Assembly: GCA_032871835.1 (NCBI GenBank)
Contig: CM065296.1
Location: forward strand, 10,302,001-10,366,000
Length of the DNA: 64,000 nt
From: Dipteronia dyeriana
Taxonomy: Eukaryota > Streptophyta > Magnoliopsida > Sapindales > Sapindaceae
Direction: 5' to 3'
The position numbers and the translations under genes are program-made. Below are positions 36,901 to 49,500 of this stretch, piece by piece. Below the pieces are notes generated by a model that saw only the letters and a list, made by a program, of their open reading frames with translations, searched no databases and was not told the origin of the DNA. Positions within the stretch are counted from its first letter, which is position 1, and every line of letters starts with the position of its first letter.

Positions 36901-39900
36901 AAGGGCCATATCGCTTCTCGATGCCCATAACGTACCTTAACCATAGGTCAAAAGTATGATGACTATTATCCTCCTGGCCCTACGGATGAGGTCGTCGAGC
37001 CTATAGAGGATATCCATGATTTGGATCTTGATGTCGATCTAGATGATAGAGGGTTTGAGGGTCAGTTGCATATGATGAGATGCATATTCTCTAAGCCGGA
37101 TAGTGCTAATACCTGGAAACGAACGAATGTATTCCATAAATTTATTCAATTGAAAGGCAAAAGTTGTAAGTTAGTGATAGATGGGGGTAGCACAATGAAT
37201 ATTATTTCTAATGGTGCGGTCACTAGATTTCAACTCACTCCGGAACCTCATCCACACCCATTTCGAGTTGCTTGGGTAGATAAGACTTCTTTACCCGTTT
37301 CCCATAGGTGTCTTGTTCCCCTGTCTTTAGGCTCTTATTCAGAGATCATTTACTGTGACATCCTTCCTATGGAAGTTGCTCACATCCTCTTGGGACGCCC
37401 TTGGTTATATGACCTTGACGTCAAGAGTTTTGGTCGAACGAACACTCATATGTTTACCCATCACGGCAAGACTATTACCCTACAACCTGCTAAACCTAAG
37501 GATAGCATCCCGACAAAGACTAACACATCAGTGGTTGATAAACCTTCACCGACTGTGTCCCACAAACACAACCTTCACATCTTAGGTCCTAGGGAATTCA
37601 TGCGACACAGCCACCATATTGGGATTGTGTACGCATTAGTGATGCGAGAGCAAACCAATGACACCCCTACCTTAGGATTCGATCCCACCCCCGCGGTTAG
37701 ACAGTTACTAGACGAATTCTTCGATGTGACTCCTCAGGACTTGCCCAACGAGTTACCACCTATGCGGGATATCCAACATGCCATTGACCTGGTCCTAGGC
37801 TTCCAACTTCCCAACCTTCCACATTATCGAATGAACTCTACTGAACGAGCTGAATTGAGCAAATAGATATAGGAACTTTTAGATAAGGGGTTTATTCGTC
37901 ATAGTCTTAGCCCTTGCGCTGTTCTTGTCCTACTTACTCCAAAGAATGACGGATCTTGGCGAATGTGTTGATAGTCGAGCCATTAATAAAATCACAGTCA
38001 AGTATAGGTTCTTGGTGAATGTGTTGATAGTCGAGCCATTAATAAAATCACAGTCAAGTATAGGTTTCCTATTCCTAAACTCGAGGACATGTTAGATGAG
38101 TTAGCTGATGCTCAATGGTTCTCCAAAATAGACCTACGTAGTGGGTATCACCAAATCAGGATTCGCCCTAGGGATGAGTGGAAAACCGCTTTCAAATCCC
38201 CTGATGGTTTGTATGAGTGGTTAGTTATGCCCTTTGGAATGTCCAATGCCCCTAGTACATTCATGAGAATAATGACACACATGCTTCGTTCCTATATTGG
38301 TAAGTTTCTCGTTGTCTACTTCGATGACATCCTTATCTATAGTAAGACCGAGAAAGAACATTTAGCTCACCTTAAGCAGGTTTTTCTTACACTTAGAGCA
38401 GAGAAGTATGTGAACCTTAGGAAATGCTCATTCTTGCAATCTCACATCCTTTTCCTAGGATTTATTGTCTCGGCTTTAGGTATCATTGCAGATCCTGCTA
38501 AGGTTAGTGCTATTCGAGATTGGCCTACACCTAAAACCTTAACTTAAGTCCGTAGCTTCCATGGGCTAGCATCATTTTATAGGAGGTTCATTAGACACTT
38601 TAGCACCATCATGGTGCCAATCTCAAATTGTCTAAAAAAAGGCGAGTTCAATTGGGACTCGGCAGGTAATAAAGCATTTCTTGAAATTAAGCAGATAATG
38701 ACTTAAGGCACCTGTTTTGCGCCATCCTGACTTTTCCAAAGCCTTTGAGATTTCATGTGATGCATCTGGAATAGGTATTGGAAGGGTACTTAGTCATGAG
38801 GGACACCCAGTAGCTTTTTTTAGTAAGAAACTGAACTCAGCCAAACAAAAGTATTCGACCTATGATAAAGAGTTCTATACAATCGTTAGGACTCTTCATT
38901 ATTGGCAGTACTACCTTTTTCCAAATGAGTTTATCGTTTACTCTGACCATCAGGCTTTACTTTACCTACAGTCCCAAAAACAATTGAACCCTAGACATGT
39001 TAAATGGTCTGAATTCTTTCAAACATTCACCTTTGTTATTAGACACCGTCCTGAGGTAGATAATAAAGTTGCAGATGCTCTTAGTCGTGTTCTGATGGTG
39101 GTCCAGTCTTTAAGTGTCACAGTACCAAGATTGGATAGGATCAAATCCGAATATTCCACCTGCCCAGACTTCTGCATTATATTCCAAGAAATTTTGGATG
39201 GCCATCGTCGAGACCATGTAGATTTTGTCATTAGGGATGGTTATCTATTCCGTGGGTTCCACCTTTGTCTCCCTCATACTTCGCTTCGTGACTTTTTAGT
39301 TTGGGAATTGCATGCTGGTGGGTTGGCCGGTCATTTAGGTCGTGATAAAACCATAGCTTTGGTTGCAGATAGGTTTGATTGGCCTTCTTTGAAACGTGAT
39401 GTTGCTAGGATAGTCTCCCAGTGTAGGACCTGTCACTTAGCTAAGGCTACAAAACAGAACACCGTTCTTTATACACCTTTGCCTGTGCCTCACACCCCTT
39501 GGAGAGATTTAAGCATAGACTTTGTTTTAGGGTTACCCAAAACGGTACGTGCTCATGACTCAATAATGGTGGTAGTTGATAGATTCTCTAAGATGGCCCA
39601 TTTTATCCTCTGTTTCAAAACAGTTGATGCTTCATTGGTCGCACGATTGTTCTTTAGAGAGATTGTACATCTACATGGATTGCCTGTTACCATTGTGTCT
39701 GAATGTGATGTACGTTTCATGAGTTATTTTCCCCCACATTCTATTAAAAAATTGCATGCTCGTGCCACTGGCCCATTTCGTGTTCTCAAACGGCTCGGTT
39801 CTAATGCTTATTTGCTTGATTTGCCTGCTGATTTAACAATTAGTCCAGTGTTTAACGTATCGGACTTGTATCCTTATCGGGGTACGTTCGAGCCTCCTGT

Positions 39901-42900
39901 TATTACCTCTGATGTCTCTGCAGGTCTTTCTGGTAGCTCATTGCCTTGCATTCCGTATGTAGCAGCCAAACATGTCGATCAGATTGAACAGATTTTGGAT
40001 GATCGCCTTACTGCCTCTACTCAGGGTGGTTGTCGACAATTTTTGGTTCGTTAGCACGAACGTTCTTCGACAGAGGACACTTGGATTTCGGAGTCCGAAG
40101 TTCGTGGTCTTGCCCCATCCCTATTGGAAGATTATTTACAGCACCACTCGCCAAAGCAAGTTCTTTTCAACCGGGGTAGAATGATGAGGAAGTGGTTAGG
40201 GATTTAAGAACTTATGTTAGACGTAAGTTCCGGAAAGATAATTAGGGATTTTGTGGATATTATCTTTTATTATTTTATTAGATATTATCTTTTATTATTT
40301 ATCTTTAGAAATTATCTCCTTTAGAGATAATTGATTCAGGTTATTATCTTTAGGTGTTTGTTTTTATTTTATCTCTTTGTATTTATCTCTTGTATCTAAT
40401 CTTTATAAAAGGTCCCTTTAGAGCCTTTTGTAGGGTTAGACTTGATGAAATGAATAAAGAATTGAATTGCTGTGTTTTACAATCCCATTTTCTAGTTCTA
40501 TTTTCTTCTGGTCCTACATCACTTAACTTCCTAATGTGCTTGAAATTCCTCATTTTGAGTCCAATATCTCATACAACAAATACAGCTTCCTCGACCTTTT
40601 AATCATTCAGACATGACATGTAAGTTCCAAGCAGAAACTATTGTATACTCGAGGAGGCCGAAGGAAAACAAAGATAGACCAAACAAGGTTGTATCTCAGC
40701 AAGACTAAGAGCCTCAACCGGAATTGGTCCATATATCTGATCCCAACATTGAACCCTTAAGTGATCCTAGCGCCAACCGAAATACTAGCTAGATTAGTGA
40801 GGCAGTTCATTCAGATACTGAAGTACCAATCGCCCTAAGGACCAGTAAGAGAGTGTAGAGCAAGACCCTTTTACCCTTTGAGTAAGTACATTCCTATGAG
40901 GGTCTTTCAGCTAGATACAAAATTTTGCTCACAATATTTCTCAAATGTCTATTCCAGCAAACATCCAAGAGGCCATGCTAAATTCCAGAATGGAAAAATG
41001 CAGTTATGAAGGAATTAGGAACACTTTAGAGAAATAAAACTAAGAAATCATAGAATTGCAGAAGGGTAAGAAGGCAGTGGGGTGCAAATGGGTTTTCACG
41101 GTGAAGCATAAAGCGGATGGCAATGTAGGACATTAAAAGGCCAGACTAATGGCTAAAGGGTTTACGCAAACTTATGAGATCGATTATGAGGAGACATTTG
41201 CTCCGGTAGCTACACTAAACACAGTCAGAGTTCTTTTATCCCTAACGGTTATTCTCAACTAGAAGTTTCACCAAATGGATGTAAAGAATGTTTTCCTAAA
41301 TGGAGAATTTGCAGCGGAAGTTTATATGGAAGGTCCGCCAAGTTTGGAAAATGTGTATGGAGACAACGGCCCAATTTGGCATTGCTTCTCCACCTACTTT
41401 TGGGGTCAAAAGTGATTCCAGACCAATGATAGGGTGTTTGGTAAAATTGTGGGGAAGTGCTTTAGGCCAATTTTAGCTTCTCCCAACTGAGTTTTTAATA
41501 AGCTAAAATTTGTAGCTTTTGGATTTCCGCTTCCTGGGGAACCAGTTTCTTAAAACGCACTACAGTGATTTCTTAATGAAATTTGACCAACTTTTCTATT
41601 TTATCCTTACCTTTCATGAAATTTACCACCGCAAAACTCATTGTCGAAAGTTGGATATCAGTTTGGTGACGTCGGCAAGACAAAGAAAACCGTGATCTGT
41701 TGGAGACGAGTGGTGAGATGACTACGACGCCGATCTGATTCACGGCGATGGCGCTTCGTGGCAAGGTGAAGGCCTAATCTGGTTCGACCATGGTTGTGAA
41801 ACATGAGGTTAAAGATGAAGATTTAAGGGTCTGGTTCGTGAATGTTGGAGGTTGAACATGAAGTCATAAATGGGTCTAGTGCATTTAGAAAGCACTTGGG
41901 CTTCAAATTGACTATTTTTTTTTTTTTGCAACATAATATTTATATAACAAAAAAAAATTGTATAAGCGGCTGAATTAAATTTAAACATTTGGTCATATAA
42001 ATATCGTGAAATAATAATGATAATTTGATTATATTATTATTATATTTTACAGTAAAGGAGAAATATTAATTATTATTATTATTATTTAGTTCCAAATATT
42101 AACCTTCATTTTCAATTATTAAAAACCCTATAAAAATATTATATTAAAGTTCATCAAAGATAGTAGACAAGTTTCATTACAATTGTGTCTTTTTGGTAAT
42201 TTTATACAGTCGCAGCACCTTTTACTTTATACAGTCACATCACTTCAAATCAGTTTACTAAACTCAGCTGATTCTTCCCATAGAATATCCAAAGGCAATT
42301 ACCCCCCACAGCACAACAATGCCAAACTAGGCCAAAGTCTGTAAGTTAAAAAGGTCTTTGTATGGGTTAAAATAGTCTCCCAGAACATGGTTTGAATGGT
42401 TCACGAAAACCATAAGAAGGTTTGGTTATACACAATGTCAAGCTAACCATACCTTGTTTGCTCATCATTCCACAAGTGTTATTACTATACTCATTGTGTA
42501 TGTGGATGATATGATTGTTACCAGTAACAGTGAGGAGGAAATTCGGAGGTTAAAGTCCTTCCTAGCCAAGGAGTTGAAATCAAGGATCTAAGAAGTATGA
42601 AATATTTCTTAGGAATGGCAGTTGCAAGATCAAAAGCAGGAATTTGAATAAATCAGAGGAAGTATATCTTGGATTAGCTCAAAGAAACTACGAAAACAAA
42701 ATGCAAGCCAGCCGATACACCAATGGACTATACAACAAAGGTGGGCCTTGTAATAAGAAGTCCACCGGTGGACACAGCAAGGTATCAACGGTTGGTGGGG
42801 AAATTGATTTATTTGTCCCACACCAAACCAGATATTGCATTTCCGGTGAGCACGGTTAGTCAATTCATGAACAATCCGAACGAAGAACATATGGGAGCAG

Positions 42901-43535
42901 TTTTGAGAATCCTAAGGTACTTGAAGTGAGAATTGAGGTGTTAGAATATTCACAGATGTATATTGGGCTGGTTCGGCTGTAGACAAGAGGTCTACTTCTG
43001 AGTATTGTTCTTATGTTTGAGGTAATTTAGTCACTTAGCGGAGCAAGAAACAATCTATGATCTCTCGTAGCATCACTAAAGCAGAATTCCGAGCAACGGC
43101 TCATGGAATTTGTGAGAGAATTTGATTGCAAAGGCTGCTGAATGAACTCAAAGTTCCTATGGTCATGCCAATAGAACTGTTGTGTGATAATCAAGCAACT
43201 ATTAGCATAGCTAAGAATACAATTCATCACGACAAAACAAAACATGTGGAGATAGACCGTCATTTTATCAAGGAAAAAATAGAAGCAGGGTCTGTCAAGT
43301 TACACACCTTCCAATCCTCAGACGGCTGATGTTTTTACTAAGGCTCTCCTAAGAGCATCATTTGAAGGGTTGTGTTCCAAGCTGGGTATGATCAACATAT
43401 ATTATTGTTCTGTTTCCTAGTGTGGGTATTCATGTAATTAGGTTGTGGTTATGGTTAGTGGTTAGCACCTAGTAGTTATAGCATTTGTAGTATTCATTGT
43501 AGTAGTTAGTAGTTAGTAGTTAGTAGGAATTTTGT

Positions 43536-43583
<48 letters not shown>

Positions 43584-46500
43584 CTACGTGAAATCTGTGT
43601 TAATCAATTAAGTATGAAATTCCACACGGTATCAGAGCAGTTCTAAAGATTTATTCCGTTCATTTCTCTAGCCTTAATCGCCAGAACATTAATCTTCTCC
43701 GACCTACATTGCCTGAATTCTCTCTTTGTTTTTTTTCGACCTTAATTGTCGTAATATTCTTTTTTTTTCCGTCATCTTTTGTCACCTCTATCACCATAGA
43801 TAGACTCCTCGATAATCGATCTACAAAACCCTATCGGTTTCGTTGAAATCCATCGCCGGAAATAGCCACACACACCACAAGTCGTCCCCTAAATCTCTCC
43901 ACACCACTGCACGTGGGTTGACACCGTCGGCACCAAAAGGTGCGAAACCTATCGATCTTCCAAAAACTTTACTAGACCGTTGCCAAAGGAGGTCTCCTTG
44001 GTGGTCAAATCAACATGCGACAGGTGAACGATCTCGTTCCACCGCCGTTGCCACCAGAGCTAATTTCCGACGATTGGGGAGTCACCTCCACCCCCAGAAT
44101 TCTCAACGGACACTGGCGAGCAAAACCAGGTGGTGGTTGGTTAGATTTGTCATCAAGAAAGGCAACTTTCAGCTGAATCAAACCGTGTTGAAACTAGTTA
44201 GACCGAGTTTAACCGAGTTCAACTGGTATTTTGCTGAGTCGAACCGAGTTCAGCCGATTTTGAGTTGAGTAAGACCGTGTTCAACCTTTTTATGGACCGA
44301 TTCTCATCAAATCAGATCTGGTTTGCCTGATTTTATCCTCCCTTCACCGATTTAAGCTTTTTTAGATCATTTTTAGGAGAGGTATCCATGAGTTTTTCAT
44401 CTCCTTATTCATTATCTTCATATGTTCATTCAGGTATTCATCCTGTTAGTCTAAATGTTGCCTCTCCCAAATTATTCTTAGATCATTGATTCTGGAGCTT
44501 CAGATCATATGACTAGTCATTCTAATTTATACATTTCCTATATCCCTTGTTCGGGTAGACAAAAGGTGAAAATAGTTGATGGGTCTTTAGCCTTTGTGGC
44601 AAGAAAAGGATGTATTCTTATCTCAAATACTTTTTCAATTGATTCTATTCTACATGTTCCTAAGTTTTCGTGCAATCTTCTTTCCATCAGAAAAATTACT
44701 AAAGATCTTCATTGTGTCGCTAAGTTTTTCCCTATCATTGTGAATTTCAGGACTTAAGCACAGGGAAGGTGATTGGCATTGGAAAGAAGGTTGATGGACT
44801 TTACTACTTTGAGAGTAAACCTATTGGTTCAGGTAATTTATCTCACACAAACTTGAGTTCCCTAAATTCGAATCAAGAAATAGAACTTTGGCATAAAAGA
44901 TTAGGTCACCCAAACTTCACATACTTAAAAAAATTGTTTCTTACCTTATTAAAAAATCAAGATGTCCATGTTTTCCAATGTGAAGTGTGTGAACTAGCTA
45001 AACACCATTGAGCACATTTTCCTGCACAAAAGTATAACGAGTCGCATCCATTGTCTTTAATTCATTGCAATATTTAGGGTCCCTCACATGTCAATTGCCT
45101 TTCTGGGTTTAGATGGTTCATTACATTTATTGATGATCATACTCATGCTACTTGGGTGTACTTGCTCAAAGAAAAATCTGAAGCTGCTAAAACATTCCAA
45201 AACTTTCATCAAATGATTAAAAACCAGTTTCAAGCCAATCTTCATATCCTTAGAACAATTAATGGGAGAGAATATTACTCAAACATACTAAGTTCTTATT
45301 TGATAGATAATGGGATCGTACATCACAGTTCTTGTGTTGATAAACCACAACAAAATGGGATAGCTAAGAGAAACAACAGACATCTTCTTAAGGTAGCTAG
45401 AGCCTTGATGTTTACTATAGGGGTTCCAAAAAAAATTGAGGAGAAGTTGTCCTTACCGTTGCATATCTTATTAATATGATGCCCTCAAGAACCTTATATT
45501 TCAAAACACCACTTGACACGCTCAAAAATACATATCCATCATCCCACCTATTTTCTTCTCTTTCACCTAAGATTTTTGGTTGTCCCTTATGTTCACATAC
45601 ACGACCATAATACGGGGAAACTAGATCCAAAGGCACTTAGTTGTATTTTCCGAGGGTATTCTTCCACTTAAAAGGGTTACAAATGTTATTATCCCCCAAC
45701 ACAGATTTTTCATGTCCATGAACGTTCCATTTTTTTAGCATACTTCTATCTTCACCAAAACTTCTCTTCAGGGGGAGAGTAGACATACTGAAGATTTGTT
45801 TTAGTCTATTCCTCATATATATGAATCCTCTCATGTACCCACTGAAAAGTTTGTGCCCAATGTTCCCACACTTCATACTATGCCAAATGAGTCTATTACC
45901 TTCGAGGTTCCTATTTCTGAGAATCCATAACCGTTATCTCCGGTCCAAACTCCACTTGAGTATGTAATAGGAGGAGAAAAAGAGCTAAAGGTTTAATCAA
46001 GAAGGAACAAATTACAAACTCCTCAACAATATCAACCACCTGAACTGAGCACAGAAAGTTTGAAAAACACAGGTAATCCTTCAATCCCAACTGTGTAGGC
46101 AACTCAACCTGGATGACCTTCCTGATCATTCTGATATTGATATTCCAATTGCGAATAGGAAACGTTTTAGATCTTGTACTACATATCTTATTTCTAATTA
46201 TGTCTCATATCAAAAGTTGTTCCCCAGTTTTAAAGCATTTACAGCTAATTTATCTTATTATGAGAGTACTACAAGTTCCATATAGGAAGCTTTTAGCATC
46301 CCAAGATGGAAAAAGGCCATATTTGAAAAAATAAAGGCATTGAAAAAGAATTCTACATGGGAACTTGTTAACCTTCCTTCAGGAAAGAGACCATTGGGAT
46401 GTAAATGGGTGTTTACAGTGAAACACAATGGAGATGGGCCAGTTGAAAGATATAAAGCAAGACTTGTGGCAAAGGGGTTTACACAGACTTACGGAGTTGA

Positions 46501-49500
46501 TTACCAAGAGACTTTTGCCCCAGATGCCAAGATGAACTAAATTCGAGTTCTTTTATCTCTTGTAGCAAATCTAGACTGGCACCTTGAACAACTTGATGTG
46601 AAGATTGCATTTTTACATGGAAATTTACAGGAAGAAGTATATATGGAGCTACCCCCTGGTTTTGAAGATGTGTTTGGATAGAAGAAAGTGTGCAAGCTAA
46701 AAAAGTCTTACCTCGGACCTGGTTTGAAAAGTTTACCAAGGCTATTCATCGCCTTGAGTATTCTCAAAGTCGAGGTGATCATACCTTGTTCTTCAAGCAC
46801 TCCAAAAATTGGAGCATCACCATCTTGATTGTTTATATGGATGACATTATTGTCACTGTAATGATGTTGATGAAATTAAAAGACTAAAGAGACTGCTTGC
46901 CAAGGGGTTTGAAATCAAAGATTTAGGAAAGTTGAGATATTTTTTAGGCATTGAGGTTGCAAGATCTAAGAAAGGGATATTTCTATCAGAAAGGAAGTAT
47001 GTCTTAGATCTCCTCAAAGAAACAGGAATGCTAGGCTGCAAACCTGGAGATACTCCAATTGATCCAAAACACAACTTAGGAGGAGTAGTAGAAAGTCCAC
47101 CAGTTGACAAAAGTCACTATCAGAGATTGGTCGGTAAGCTGATATATCTGTCTCACACTAGACCTGATATTGCATTTGTTGTTAGTGTGGTCAGCCAATA
47201 CATGCATTCTCCTTGTGAAAATCATATGTACGCAGTTTTGAAGATTCTACGGTACTTGAAAGGTTCACCAGGAAAGGGATTATTCTTCTCAAAGAATTAT
47301 CATCTTCAAGAAGAAGCTTATACTAATGCTGATTGGGCAGGTTCGGTATATGACAGAAGATCAACAACCGGATATTGCACCCTCATTGGTGGAAACTTAG
47401 TTACTTGGAGAAATAAGAAACAGTCTGTGGTGGCTAGATCGAGCGCTGAAGCCGAGTTTAGAGCAATGGCACAAGGAATATGTGAGTTGCTATGGTTGAA
47501 GATTTTGCTAAAGGAACTACAAGTTGACAAGTCAAAAACAATGAAACTATACTGTGATAATAAGGCTGCTATCAACATTGCTCACTATCCAGTTCACCAT
47601 GATAGAACCAAGCATGTTGAAATTGATAGACATTTTATCAAGGAGACGACTGAAAGCAGTCAAATCTACATTCCATTTGTCACAAGTGGAAATCAACTAG
47701 CTGATGTTTTCACTAAACGGTTGACTCGACCTATGTTTCTTTCATGCATTAGCAAGCTGGGAATGATAGATATCTCTGAACCAGCTTGAGGGGGAGTGTG
47801 GGAGTCTATGTAATTAGGTTGTGGTTAGTGGTCAGTAGCTAGTAGTTATAGCATTTGTAATATTAATTGTAGTAGTTAGTAGTTAGTAGATATTTTGTTG
47901 TGTATATATATGTTCTATGTGTAACCTTTTTTAATCAATTAAGTATGAAATTCCACATCTAGTTTTTAGAGATTTGATTGTTATTTTCCTATTTCTTAGG
48001 GATTGTGATTATCCTCTCTTTAGAAGGCAATCAGCTTCCTTTCTTGTATATAAATAGGATGTCAACTGATGTTATAATATGCACAATTTTTCTCCAAATT
48101 CTTCAGTAACAAATGCATGTTTTAGCTCATGTTTTGAATTCAAAAAACAGAACAGCTTTCAAAAGTGGTACTAAATGAACCAAAATTCTGATGAGAAATG
48201 GTAAACATAGTACATATCCAACTTGGAGCATAGCAGCATAAACAACGCATTTAAGCTTTTCAGTTTGCGAATACTTATCATAAGTTTGTTTTGATTTAAT
48301 GACCCGCACTGATATCCAACAACCCCCCAATCAAAACACTGACAATGGGAGTGACAATATCACACTTCCATGTACATTCAAGCCTATGAAATCATTTTCA
48401 CAACTATGAATATCACTGCCCTTTTCTTTAATGCAAGTAAAGTAATAGTTTTCAAGTATTAGAAAGAAGTAATAATTAATAAACAATTCTTTTATTGCCA
48501 TACCAAGAAAGAACCATAATCCTTAGTTTTCTAGTCACATTTTAGAAAAAGTGAAAATGATTTAACTGCACGGTGGCGGAAAAATGGCAAAGTGAACACC
48601 AAAAGAAAACTCACGTGTTAGAAGGACGCTGATGGTCAAGCTCATTATAAGGATCAATTACAAGTCCACGCACCCCATGCCTTAAAACTGCTGCTTTGGC
48701 AAGTTCAAGGACCCAGTTTATACTTGGTAGGGAATCATTCTCACACCTGTTAGACAGACCATATCAAAAACCAAATGAAAAAAAAAAATGTTTATTGAAT
48801 GAACTTTTAGAAAACACTCAATAGGCAACTTCGGTGCCAACCTTAAAATTAATGCTATGACTAGATAATCAATGTTGGCCCTTTATGGCAGGCGTAAGGT
48901 GCTAAAATATAAGCCAAACATCAGCACAAACTACAAAAATAATTGTGCGACTCAGAGTTGAGCATAACAGTTGTGACAAAAAGACTCGAATAATAATTTA
49001 ATCTTACAAAACAAAGGAACGAAGAATTGTGTTACAAATGCCAGAACTGTACGAGCATCTAGCTTACCTTATGAGGGAAAATGTATCACCCAACCATTCC
49101 TTGCCTAGCTCAAACTCCTCAACTGTCATTCGTTCCACAGATTGTCCATAACTTTGGTTGTCAAAGTGAACAAACATATATTAATGATCATAACATCCCA
49201 AAAGTAAAATTTCGAATAAAACATTAATAACTATGCTTATATAGCATTCATCTTAATGAAAACGTCTAGCTTGTAGAATATAAGAAACAAAATTTTCTAT
49301 CGTAATAAATACAAGATAGAGAATACCAAACGAGTGGCATACTCATAAGTCATAAGTGTCGGCATGTTTACAAGATGCTATCTCAAAGAATAAAAGTAAA
49401 ATTTATCCTTTACATTTTCAATGTGAAGAACTCTGTAAGGAAAACATAAGAAACAATTAGATGATTAACCATTAATAAAGCATCTTTAGCAATCAATCAT

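Larger units (their letters stand above)
35140..40521 (+). mobile_element. Gypsy element inside copia A, left LTR missing
   Basis: Leader, gag, protease, RT, RNase H and integrase lie in gypsy order, followed by the polypurine-like CCGGGGTAGAA and a 340-bp right LTR (40182-40521, TGATGAGG...CTACATCA). No matching left LTR exists. The left border is approximate; it touches the end of the copia A gag. Confidence 0.75.
43416..47962 (+). mobile_element. Copia element B inserted in the copia A right LTR
   Basis: LTRs at 43421-43626 and 47797-47957, both TGTGGG...TTCCACA, flanked by CCTAG and TCTAG. The primer-binding site CGGTATCAGAGC follows the left LTR and the polypurine GAGGGGGAG precedes the right LTR. 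Protease, integrase, RT and RNase H are present; gag is absent. Confidence 0.85.
33681..48110 (+). mobile_element. Copia element A with nested insertions, in TWINKLE intron 17
   Basis: The outer element is opposite in orientation to TWINKLE. It is flanked by GTAAC on both sides (33681-33685 and 48106-48110). The left LTR is 33686-33891, followed by the primer-binding site TGGTATCAGAGC. The right LTR survives as 43402-43420 plus 47963-48105. Gag lies at 34084-35120 and the RT/RNase H end at about 40590-43395. Protease and integrase are missing. The element contains a gypsy element, a MITE-like element and copia B. Confidence 0.85.

Noticed and set aside
43843..44268. 141-codon ORF as a host gene
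   Set aside because: It lies in the copia B leader between primer site and protease, has no recognised domain, and frames in the same area are open by base composition.
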